Positions 16,221 to 22,820 of a DNA stretch of 26,512 nucleotides are shown piece after piece (position 1 is the stretch's first letter; each line of letters starts with the position of its first letter). The notes below the pieces were generated by a model that was not told the origin of the DNA, did no database searches, and saw only the letters and a program-made list of their open reading frames with translations. Source of the DNA: JAWXCM01 sp034408745. GTDB taxonomy: Bacteria; Acidobacteriota; Terriglobia; Bryobacterales; Bryobacteraceae. The position numbers and the translations under genes were made by a program. Location of the stretch: positions 1 through 26,512 of the forward strand of contig JAWXCM010000395.1 in NCBI GenBank assembly GCA_034408745.1, in the 5' to 3' direction.

Positions 16221-17059
16221 CGGTCTGCCTGTCTTCGACGGTACTCACTCAGGGCGCGATCCGCTTCGGCGGCGCGCCCTGTTTCTTTGTACGAACGGCT
16301 TAGCGGGAGCAACAGATCGGGGTCGGCCTGAACGGCGCCTTCCAGCAGTGGCACGGCGTCGGCAAAGCGACCCGCTTCGGCATACGCCTTGCCCAGCGCG
16401 GCTCGACCCTCCACCAGACTCATGGCCTTCTCCAGCCAGGGAATCGCCTGGGCGGCGCCTTCCACCCGCAGCAACGTATCTCCGAACTCCCATGCAAACT
16501 CGGCGTCACCGGCGTGTTTCAAGGCGAGCTTCTCATACAGCGGACGCGCCTGCGCGTAATCGCGAGCCTGCCACCATGCGCGCGCAGCTCTTCTTGTATC
16601 GTTCAGTCTGAGGTACAGGCGCGCCGCTTCGGGGTAGCGTTTGCAGGCGTAGAAAGCATCGGCAAGTGCATCGGTCCGGTCCGTTTGTTCCAGCGGAGCA
16701 ATGGCTTTACACGGCTGGTCGAGCTTCAGGTAGTCAATGCCGAGCACCGCGTACAGTCCGGCCGCGGGCTTTATTTTCAGACTGCGCTCAAGAGCGTCAA
16801 CAGCCTCGGCATACCTGGACCGGGAGTGCAGCGCGAGCCCAAGGTTCGCCAGCCAGTTCGGGTTCTTCGGTTCCTGACGCACGAGCTGCGTGTACAGGCG
16901 CTCGGCGTCCGCGAAACGTCCGGCTCGCATCGCGCTTGCGGCCTCGGCGGCGTTCGTCGCGACATCCTGTCCGAGACTCAGCGCGGCGGCGGCGGTGATG
17001 GCGAGAAGGATGCGTCCCACACTGAAGAAGCGTACCCTACCGCGGAGCTGCCGAGCCAC
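16211..17059 (-). CDS. Exported tetratricopeptide-repeat protein
   Basis: A 282-residue protein with an N-terminal signal (basic RGRVRFF then ILLAITAAAALSLGQ) and then TPR units across ~35-275. Examples are AMRAGRFADAERLYTQLVRQEPKNPNWLA, YAEAVDALERSLKIKP and YAEAGRFADAVPLLEGAVQADP. The chosen start is the GTG at 17057-17059, which overlaps the 3' end of the FG-GAP gene by 82 bases. An internal GTG at 17018-17020 would still leave a signal peptide and reduce the overlap. It is the last gene of the sigma/anti-sigma operon and overlaps the TonB receptor tail-to-tail. TPR scaffolds bind other proteins; the partner here is unknown. Confidence 0.85.
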   Translation of the reverse strand: MARQLRGRVRFFSVGRILLAITAAAALSLGQDVATNAAEAASAMRAGRFADAERLYTQLVRQEPKNPNWLANLGLALHSRSRYAEAVDALERSLKIKPAAGLYAVLGIDYLKLDQPCKAIAPLEQTDRTDALADAFYACKRYPEAARLYLRLNDTRRAARAWWQARDYAQARPLYEKLALKHAGDAEFAWEFGDTLLRVEGAAQAIPWLEKAMSLVEGRAALGKAYAEAGRFADAVPLLEGAVQADPDLLLPLSRSYKETGRAAEADRALSEYRRRQADRQN

Positions 17060-18402
17060 TGACGCTTTGCGCGGGAGCCCTTTGCGTTCGCACAGGGATT
17101 GCGCAGAATTTTCGCAGGCGCGTCCAGTGCGGTGACGACCAGATCGAGACAGCCGTCGTTGTCGAGGTCGGCCGCTACGAGGCCGCGATGCATCGCCGGT
17201 GTCGTGAGCGGCTGTGCGGGTTCGAATCGTCCATTCCCCGCGTTGCGGAACCAGACAACGGGTCCCATTCGTGAAGAGTCGACCTTGCCGGACAGCGCGT
17301 CACTCGTGGCGGCGGCGATGTCGAGCAGTCCGTCGTTGTCCAGATCGGCGAATGCCACGCCCCATCCGGCAAACGGTCTGGAGCCAGGACCCATCCGGCT
17401 TGTTGCGGAGGCGTCCACGAATCCCGCGGCGGATCCTGTGTAAAACGGGAACGTTTCGTCGCGAAGCGCTGTGTAGACCAGTTCCGGGCGTCTGTCTCCG
17501 TTCACGTCCTGGGCGTCGGCACCCATACCCGACACGGTCTTTCCGTCGGCAGGCACAGCAATACCAGCGTCGAATGCAGTCTCCTCAAATCGTTTGCCGT
17601 CGACGTTTCGAAACAGAAAGGCGGGCAGTTTGTCGTTCGTTACGAACAGGTCCGGTCGGCCGTCCGCGTTGCTGTCGAACACGGCCGCGCCCATTCCTTT
17701 GCCGGGGTGTGCACCGATTCCTGAAGCGTCGCTGACATCGGAAAAGGTTCCGTCGCCATTGTTTCGGAAAAGCGCGCCCGGTTGCGGCTCGTAGTATTTG
17801 GGGTGGCAGAAGTCGATGCGTCCCGCTGTACGGCACTCGGCCTCCGCGGACGCATTCCACTGGACGTAGTTAATGATGTAGAGGTCGACATTCCCATCTC
17901 CGTTGTAGTCGAACCACACGGCGCCTACAGCCCACCGGCCGCGATTGTCGATCTTTGACTGCGCGGTCACATCCTGGAACAACCCGTTGCCGTCGTTGCG
18001 GTACAGAGTTACGCCGTGGAGGTGCGAAACGAGGAGGTCAGGACGGCCATCCCGGTTGTAGTCGCCCACGCTGGCCCCGAAGGCAAAGTCCCTGCCCCCC
18101 AGGCCGGCTTTGGTAGTCACATCCTCGAATCGCATGCCGCCCAGGTTCCGGAACAGCCGATTGCGTTGCTCGGGTAGCGACTTCGTACCCGCCGGCAAAT
18201 CTCCGCCGTTTGGCAGAAAGATGTCCGGCATGCTGTCACCGTCGAAATCAAACACTGCAATCCCACCCGGCATGGTTGCGGGCAGGTACTTCCGCGCCGA
18301 TTCGCTGTTGGTCAGGCGGGTCGGAAGAGAGATCGCTCTCCATGGCAGAGGGGCTGTGAACGCAAAGAATGCACCGAGGATTAGCGCGAGATTCAGTAGC
18401 AT
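16978..18402 (-). CDS. FG-GAP/VCBS-repeat protein, CRTAC1-like, lacking ASPIC/UnbV C-terminus
   Basis: A 474-residue exported protein. The start ATG at 18400-18402 has GGGGA six bases upstream, and the N-terminus is hydrophobic. It carries seven calcium-loop motifs of the integrin-alpha/FG-GAP type: DFDGDSMPD, DYNRDGRPD, DYNGDGNVD, DSNADGRPD, DVNGDRRPE, DLDNDGLLD and DLDNDGCLD. These make a beta-propeller. In the CRTAC1 family the propeller is normally followed, after KILRN, by the ASPIC/UnbV domain. Here KILRNPCANAKGSRAKRQWLG is followed by a short unrelated tail (SPSPPPPR), so that domain is missing or cut off. The tail is the part that overlaps the TPR gene. Likely a surface or periplasmic protein; function unknown. 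Confidence 0.85.
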   Translation of the reverse strand: MLLNLALILGAFFAFTAPLPWRAISLPTRLTNSESARKYLPATMPGGIAVFDFDGDSMPDIFLPNGGDLPAGTKSLPEQRNRLFRNLGGMRFEDVTTKAGLGGRDFAFGASVGDYNRDGRPDLLVSHLHGVTLYRNDGNGLFQDVTAQSKIDNRGRWAVGAVWFDYNGDGNVDLYIINYVQWNASAEAECRTAGRIDFCHPKYYEPQPGALFRNNGDGTFSDVSDASGIGAHPGKGMGAAVFDSNADGRPDLFVTNDKLPAFLFRNVDGKRFEETAFDAGIAVPADGKTVSGMGADAQDVNGDRRPELVYTALRDETFPFYTGSAAGFVDASATSRMGPGSRPFAGWGVAFADLDNDGLLDIAAATSDALSGKVDSSRMGPVVWFRNAGNGRFEPAQPLTTPAMHRGLVAADLDNDGCLDLVVTALDAPAKILRNPCANAKGSRAKRQWLGSSAVGYASSVWDASFSPSPPPPR

Positions 18403-18434
18403 CGTGGTCCCCAGGGTTCACCTTCCGTGCCCGA

Positions 18435-18701
18435 CTACACGCCCGGACGGTGTTGCATCGATTCCAGAGCCTTTTCAAACGCCGCCCGCAACTGCTGGCG
18501 GCTGTCTTCGGCAATCGGACCCGGCAGGTCCTGGGCCCGGAACTCGCGGCACAGCGCAATGGTTCGGCGTAACTCCGTTGCGGCGTTTTCGCAGCGGCTG
18601 CAGGACTGCAGATGGGCATCCATCCCGGCACAGGTCTCGGGCGGCAGGTCGCGATCCAGATAGGCGGACAGCATGAGCGCGATTTGACTGCAGTCAGGCA
18701 T
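18435..18701 (-). CDS. Soluble zinc-binding anti-sigma factor (zf-HC2 type)
   Basis: An 88-residue protein starting at the ATG at 18699-18701, which has AGGA six bases upstream and overlaps the sigma gene's stop by eight bases. Residues 30-37 read HLQSCSRC, the HxxxCxxC core of zinc-binding anti-sigma factors, with further Cys at 4 and 24. There is no membrane helix, so it is a cytoplasmic anti-sigma of the ZAS type rather than a membrane-spanning one. By position it should sequester the ECF sigma factor encoded just upstream. The signal that releases it is unknown; thiol oxidation is one possibility, as for RsrA. Confidence 0.85.
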   Translation of the reverse strand: MPDCSQIALMLSAYLDRDLPPETCAGMDAHLQSCSRCENAATELRRTIALCREFRAQDLPGPIAEDSRQQLRAAFEKALESMQHRPGV

Positions 18702-19293
18702 GGTGTTCCTCTCGAATTGCAAACTTCGAAACAACAAACTTCCTCAGCGCCAGACGTGCACGGTGAAGCCGTTGTTTTACGACGTCCGTGCTGACGTCCA
18801 GAATCTCGGCCGTCTCCTCGGTGGACAGTTCCTCAATATCCCGGAGTAGAACAACCGACCGGTAATTGGGCGGCAGCGAGTGTATCCCGTTCTTCAGGAC
18901 CGCGTTGACCTCGCTACGGAGTAGCTCATCACTGGGCAGGATGCCGCCGTCGGCGAGTTGGTGACTCCTCATTGCGTCATCACCGGACAGATATTGCTCC
19001 AGCGACAACTCGTGAGCCGGTGCAAACAAACTGCGTCGCCGCTTCATCAGACAGACATTCTTTGCAATTCGAAACACCCACGGTCGAATTCTTTCCGGTT
19101 CGCGAAGACTGGCAAGGTTCTCAAACACCTTGAGCAAGGTATCCTGCGCGACCTCCTCCGCGTCCTCGCGCTGACCGCACATCAGGTAGCTGTACTGAAA
19201 TATGCGAGTCCTGAAGACGTGAACGAACTCATCGAATGCTTCAACCCGGCCCTCCGTCAGTGCTCGTGCGAGTTGTACTTCCGATGTTTCCAC
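18694..19293 (-). CDS. ECF-family RNA polymerase sigma factor
   Basis: A 199-residue sigma-70 family protein of the extracytoplasmic-function group. Region 2 covers ~20-85, with CGQREDAEEVAQDTLLKVFE (core binding and -10 melting) and RPWVFRIAKNVCL. Region 4 covers ~125-185, with LPPNYRSVVLLRDIEELSTEETAEIL, then a helix-turn-helix ending VVKQRLHRARLALRK. The start is the GTG at 19291-19293. There is no ribosome site, and a good -10 hexamer ends only six bases before it, so the mRNA may be leaderless. It heads an operon with its anti-sigma, an FG-GAP protein and a TPR protein. Confidence 0.93.
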   Translation of the reverse strand: METSEVQLARALTEGRVEAFDEFVHVFRTRIFQYSYLMCGQREDAEEVAQDTLLKVFENLASLREPERIRPWVFRIAKNVCLMKRRRSLFAPAHELSLEQYLSGDDAMRSHQLADGGILPSDELLRSEVNAVLKNGIHSLPPNYRSVVLLRDIEELSTEETAEILDVSTDVVKQRLHRARLALRKFVVSKFAIREEHHA

Positions 19294-19299
19294 AAGTCA

Positions 19300-19328
19300 A
19301 TTGTAGGTGCGGCGTCCCCTTGCGACAA
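19300..19328 (-). promoter_or_regulatory. Promoter for the ECF sigma operon, apparently leaderless
   Basis: On the minus strand, TTGTCG (19328-19323) is followed by exactly 17 bases and then TACAAT (19305-19300), five of six matches to the -10 consensus. The GTG start begins six bases after this hexamer, so transcription would start at about the first base of the coding region. The hexamers look housekeeping-type rather than ECF-type. Confidence 0.5.
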
Positions 19329-19447
19329 CTAATCCCCAGGCTGCATCCAGACCGTACCGACACCTCCGGGATGACTGGTAGCCTGGTCCAGACTGTGGGG
19401 CTGCGCTTCGGAAATCGCGAAACTATAGCTTCGACGTCATCCCGCCA

Positions 19448-19475
19448 TTGTCCACCCGGTTTCGGCGGTGATACT
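19448..19475 (+). promoter_or_regulatory. Possible promoter for the enolase-superfamily gene
   Basis: TTGTCC (19448-19453), 16 bases, then GATACT (19470-19475); each hexamer matches four of six consensus bases. The ATG is at 19486 with no ribosome site before it, so this transcript may also have almost no leader. Confidence 0.3.
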
Positions 19476-19485
19476 TTAGTTCGCA

Positions 19486-20679
19486 ATGAAGACGACGCGC
19501 CGCGCTTTACTCCCGCTGCTTGCCGCTCCGGCACTTCGAGCCGCCTCCCCGCGAGAAAGCGGCAGGATTGCAAAGCTCGAGACCTTTTTCGTCCGCGTGA
19601 ATCATCGCGGCGGGTGGCAGATCGCGCGCATCACCACGGCAGGCGGGCTGACGGGTATCGGCGACGCGTCTCATGGGCAGAAGGACGAAGCGGTCCTCGC
19701 GCTGATGCGCACGTTCTTCGACCGTTTGAAAACTATGACAGTGTGGGACCTGGAGCGCTTCCGGTCCGACGTCTGGCCGGACGTCGCTAAAGCTGGCCGC
19801 AATGGTGCCGTAGCGTTCGGAGCTCTGGAGCAGTGCTGCTGGGATCTGCGGGGCAAAATCACCGGGCTGCCGGTGTACGACCTGCTCGGCGGCAAAGTGC
19901 GCGACACCGTCCGTTGCTACGCCAATATCAACCGATCGTCAGAAGTCCGTGAGCCGGAAGCCTTCGCCGGTCTCGCCGCGCGCGCCGTGGCCGCCGGATT
20001 CGATGCCGTGAAACTGGCACCATTCGACGGGATGCCGCGCAACGATGCCGCGAAAATCAAAGTCCATACCGATCGCGGCGTCGCCTGCGTGGCCGCCGTG
20101 CGCAGAGCGGTAGGCGACAAGGCCGACGTACTGATCGACGGACACAGTAACTTCGACCTGCCTGCTTCGATGGAACTCATGCGCCGGCTTGAGCCACTCC
20201 GGCTGTACTGGCTGGAGGAAGTAACCCGCGCTCCCGAGGACCTGGCAAAGGTCAATGAAGCGGCGTCGATGACGACGGCGGGAGGTGAGAGCATCTTCGG
20301 CGTAGACGGCTTCTATCCCTACATCCGCGCCGGTGCCGTCGATATCGTGATGCCTGACGTGAAGTACTGTGGCGGTATCTGGGAGATGAAGAAGATCGGA
20401 GCGATGGCGGAGGCGGCGAAGCTGAAAGTTTCCCCGCATGGTCCAGCCAGCCCGGTCGGCAACATAGCCGCCGCTCACGTCTGCCTGACGATGCCGAACT
20501 TCACCGTGCTGGAAATGGCCTTTGGAGAGGTACCGTGGCGGCACCAGGTGGTCACGCCGCCCGAGCAGTTTGTGAAAGGGCACCTCACACCCTCCGCCCG
20601 CCCGGGCTTCGGGCTCGAACTCAACGACGCGTTTCTTCGGGAGCGAGCGGCGGCGGAACCTTCGAGGGCGGCCGACTAA
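19486..20679 (+). CDS. Enolase-superfamily sugar-acid dehydratase-like protein, Tat-exported
   Basis: A 397-residue mandelate racemase/muconate lactonising enzyme family protein. The N-terminus MKTTRRALLPLLAAPALRAA looks like a Tat signal. The capping domain covers ~30-140 and the barrel ~145-370. Visible active-site residues are Lys176 in AVKLAPF, Asp218 and His220 in LIDGHSNF, Glu244 in YWLEE, Glu268 in GGES, Asp291 in MPDVKYCGG and His318 in SPHGP. The D-x-H arrangement at the first metal ligand resembles D-galactonate dehydratase (VDFHGR) more than the muconate cycloisomerases. It should abstract a proton next to a carboxylate and lose water. The exact acid sugar is unknown. It converges on an amidohydrolase/lactonase gene six bases away. 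Confidence 0.85.
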   Translation: MKTTRRALLPLLAAPALRAASPRESGRIAKLETFFVRVNHRGGWQIARITTAGGLTGIGDASHGQKDEAVLALMRTFFDRLKTMTVWDLERFRSDVWPDVAKAGRNGAVAFGALEQCCWDLRGKITGLPVYDLLGGKVRDTVRCYANINRSSEVREPEAFAGLAARAVAAGFDAVKLAPFDGMPRNDAAKIKVHTDRGVACVAAVRRAVGDKADVLIDGHSNFDLPASMELMRRLEPLRLYWLEEVTRAPEDLAKVNEAASMTTAGGESIFGVDGFYPYIRAGAVDIVMPDVKYCGGIWEMKKIGAMAEAAKLKVSPHGPASPVGNIAAAHVCLTMPNFTVLEMAFGEVPWRHQVVTPPEQFVKGHLTPSARPGFGLELNDAFLRERAAAEPSRAAD

Positions 20680-20685
20680 CTTCGG

Positions 20686-21642
20686 CTAGGCCCGGGGCTG
20701 CGATGCGTCGCGCGGCTTCCAGCGATACGCCTTTACTGAATTCTTCCAAAAGTATTTTTCGGCTGCACCCTGACCTTTGGTCATGATGTACTCACGCGCC
20801 ATCGCGAAGATGTCCGCGTAGGGCCGCCAGTTGTCGCTGTTCGGCCAGTCACTGCCGAACAATACGCGGTCCTCTCCGAACGTCTCGAAAATCTGGTCGA
20901 GACCGGCTTTATACAACCCGAGGTCGCGCGGCACATCATTGTTCACCTTGCGATAAATCTGAGAGATTTTCACGAACACCTGAGGCCGCTTCCGCAGTGC
21001 TGCCAGACTCGTTTCATACACCCGCCGAGGCCCTGCCCCTGATGGGATCGTCAGTTGCGGAAGGTGGTCGATGACGATGCGGAGGTCCGGCACGTCATCG
21101 GTCACGCGAACAATCGCGGCCACCAGCGACGGGTTCGGGTTGGCGGTATCCAGCGAAAGACCGGTCTGCGCCAGTCGTTTCAGGTCGGCGATCACGGCCT
21201 TGTTCGTGACTGTGGTTGCCAGGTCGCTGCCCCAGAGATTGCCGTAGCGAATGCCCAGAAACAGGGGATTCTGGCGGAATCGGTCCAGGTTCTCAGCAAA
21301 GCCTGGCTTCCCCGGCTCAATATTGCCGACCACACCGACAATCAGCGGTTCCTTCGCTGCCAGGTCCAGCACCCACTGGTTGTCCTCCAGCCATGGGCTC
21401 GCTTCCACCTTGATTGCGCCGACAACGCCGTGCTCGGCCGAGAGTTTCCGATAGCGCGGCGGGAGCGCGGGCTGGTAAAGCGCCTTATTTTCCTTCGGCG
21501 GCCATGGGACGCCTTGCGACCGGCCAGTGTCGAACAAATGGATGTGGGTATCGATGACCGGAATACCTGGGCGGGCGGACTGGGCGCTCAGGGCGGCGGA
21601 AGCGGTGGTGCTGAGAAAGGCTCGGCGGTGCACGCGGTCCAT
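20686..21642 (-). CDS. Amidohydrolase-2 family protein (lactonase-like), Tat-exported
   Basis: A 318-residue metal-dependent hydrolase with a Tat-like N-terminus (HRRAFLSTTASAAL). Asp31-His33-His35 (DTHIH) begins the barrel. IDHLPQ carries the next metal or catalytic His (~200), and FGSDWPNS holds the final catalytic Asp. This layout matches the L-fuconolactonase/4-sulfomuconolactonase/PDC-hydrolase branch (PF04909). Such enzymes open sugar or aromatic lactones. Paired tail-to-tail with the sugar-acid dehydratase-like gene, it may act in the same pathway (lactone to acid to keto-deoxy acid), which is inference. The ATG at 21640-21642 lies only 14 bases from the divergent asparaginase-like start. 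No ribosome site is seen. Confidence 0.85.
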   Translation of the reverse strand: MDRVHRRAFLSTTASAALSAQSARPGIPVIDTHIHLFDTGRSQGVPWPPKENKALYQPALPPRYRKLSAEHGVVGAIKVEASPWLEDNQWVLDLAAKEPLIVGVVGNIEPGKPGFAENLDRFRQNPLFLGIRYGNLWGSDLATTVTNKAVIADLKRLAQTGLSLDTANPNPSLVAAIVRVTDDVPDLRIVIDHLPQLTIPSGAGPRRVYETSLAALRKRPQVFVKISQIYRKVNNDVPRDLGLYKAGLDQIFETFGEDRVLFGSDWPNSDNWRPYADIFAMAREYIMTKGQGAAEKYFWKNSVKAYRWKPRDASQPRA

Positions 21643-21656
21643 TGTACTTTGGTTCT

Positions 21657-22157
21657 GTGGAAGCGATTCGGATCCTCATTACGGGCGGCACATTCGACAA
21701 GGAATATGACGAGATCCGCGGATCGCTGTTCTTCAAAAATTCGCACTTACCGGAGATGCTGCGGCTGGGCCGGTGCATGGTGCCGGTGGAGACGCGAACA
21801 CTGATGATGATCGACAGCCTGGAGATGACGGAGGCCGACCGCGACATCATCATCGGCCAGTGCCGGAGCGTGCCGGAACATCGCATTGTGATCACCCACG
21901 GCACGGACACGATGACCGTCACCGCGCGTGCCATTGCCGACGCGAAGATCGAGAGTAAGACGATTGTGGTGACCGGGGCGATGGTGCCGTACAAGTTCGG
22001 CAGCTCCGACGGGTTGTTCAACCTGGGGAGCGCGCTGGCCTTCGCGCAGACACTTCCACCGGGTGTTTACATCGCCATGAACGGGCGCTACTTCGACGCC
22101 CGCTGCGTGCGCAAGAACCGTGAATCGGGCATGTTCGAAGTCACTGGGGGTGGGTAA
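21657..22157 (+). CDS. Short asparaginase-like protein (N-terminal domain only)
   Basis: A 166-residue protein from the GTG at 21657 (MEAIRILITGGTF). A TTG at 21642 in the same frame would add five residues. Both threonine motifs of the asparaginase/glutaminase family are present: ITGGTFD (8-14) with Thr12, and THGTDTM (80-86) with Thr83, Asp84 and Thr85. VVTGAMVPY follows. The usual C-terminal domain (residues ~200-330 of type I/II asparaginases) is absent. The frame ends normally in FEVTGGG, and short proteins of this kind recur in other bacteria, so this is probably a natural short form rather than a truncation. The substrate is uncertain. It is divergent from the amidohydrolase. Confidence 0.82.
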   Translation: MEAIRILITGGTFDKEYDEIRGSLFFKNSHLPEMLRLGRCMVPVETRTLMMIDSLEMTEADRDIIIGQCRSVPEHRIVITHGTDTMTVTARAIADAKIESKTIVVTGAMVPYKFGSSDGLFNLGSALAFAQTLPPGVYIAMNGRYFDARCVRKNRESGMFEVTGGG

Positions 22158-22163
22158 CGCTGG

Positions 22164-22194
22164 GCGTTTTCACCAGGGGGGAGGGTGAAATCGC
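22164..22194. terminator. Hairpin between convergent genes, possible bidirectional terminator
   Basis: TTTCACC (22168-22174) pairs with GGTGAAA (22184-22190). After a T/T mismatch the stem extends by GCG/CGC (22164-22166 and 22192-22194). It begins seven bases after the stop of the asparaginase-like gene and lies 17 bases before the stop of the minus-strand nucleotidyltransferase. It has only short A/T runs, so efficiency is uncertain. Confidence 0.5.
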
Positions 22195-22210
22195 GATTAA
22201 TGTGGTCGAA

Positions 22211-22660
22211 TTAGTCGTGGCCCAGCTCATCGAGGTCGGCGAGATCTTTGCTTCGTCCAGCCGAGCGCTTGTTGATACGGAGATCGTCAAGCCGAATCAC
22301 CGGGACTTGCAACTCGTCGATCGTAGCGGTCTCGCGGCGCACCCAGCAATCATCGAAGTCCACTCCTGAGATGGTGGTCATGACCTCAAGGCGTATGGGC
22401 GGAACGCCGATGCGGATAATCTGGTCTGGCCGGCTAAACATTGCGCTCGAAGTTTGCGGGAAGCCGAAGTCTCGCAGCGAAGCCGCCACTCGTTCCGCGT
22501 TGGACTCGTCAAGTCCGACCCAGAGATCCAGGCCACCTGTGGTTCTGGCATAGCCATGGAAGTTGACGGCGTACCCGCCAACCATCAGGAACTTAGCCTT
22601 GTTCGCGTCGAGCAACTTCAAAAACTCTTTGAAGTCTCTCGGTAGCCGGATCGTAGCCAT
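22211..22660 (-). CDS. Nucleotidyltransferase-fold protein (DUF6036-like) with damaged catalytic motif
   Basis: A 149-residue protein of the small nucleotidyltransferase superfamily, starting at the ATG at 22658-22660 (MATIRLPRDFKEFLKLL). FLMVGGYAVNFHGYART (24-40) carries the GG of the nucleotide-binding turn. Next should come the metal-binding D-x-D; here it reads G43-L-D45 in TTGGLDLWV. The codon is GGC where GAC would give Asp, one base away. The C-terminus RLDDLRINKRSAGRSKDLADLDEL is the usual family ending. Relatives occur with a small upstream protein in toxin-antitoxin-like pairs (AbiEii/MNT-related), which is also seen here. With the Asp lost, the enzyme may be inactive. Confidence 0.78.
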   Translation of the reverse strand: MATIRLPRDFKEFLKLLDANKAKFLMVGGYAVNFHGYARTTGGLDLWVGLDESNAERVAASLRDFGFPQTSSAMFSRPDQIIRIGVPPIRLEVMTTISGVDFDDCWVRRETATIDELQVPVIRLDDLRINKRSAGRSKDLADLDELGHD

Positions 22661-22820
22661 AAGCGATCTGCCGCAATAACTCCAGCGCCTCGAAGCGCTC
22701 GTCTGCCGTCTTTGACATCCAGTACGCACGGTCGCTGCGGCGTTCGCTGGACGAGCCAGTCTCGAATACGCTGCGGTCCAGGCGAACTTCATCCGGCGCG
22801 GGTATATCTTCCGATTCTAC
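22593..22820 (-). pseudogene. Small conserved partner of the nucleotidyltransferase, no proper start codon
   Basis: The minus-strand frame from 22820 to the TAA at 22593-22595 encodes 75 residues: DEVRLDRSVFETGSS near the front, SDRAYWMSKTADERFEALEL and RQIAYGYDPATERLQRVFEV behind. I recognise this as the small conserved protein that commonly precedes this nucleotidyltransferase type. It follows the DUF4159 stop (TGA 22821-22823) directly and in the same frame. No ATG, GTG or TTG precedes the conserved N-terminal part. The first ATG (22716-22718) lies mid-protein and leaves 41 residues. Either an unusual start (ATA or CTG) is used or the gene is dead. Its 3' end overlaps the nucleotidyltransferase by 68 bases. 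Confidence 0.6.

Noticed and set aside
21657..22157. Asparaginase-like gene as a truncated pseudogene
   Set aside because: The frame starts and stops cleanly, both threonine motifs are intact, and no remains of a C-terminal domain follow; short forms are known in other bacteria.
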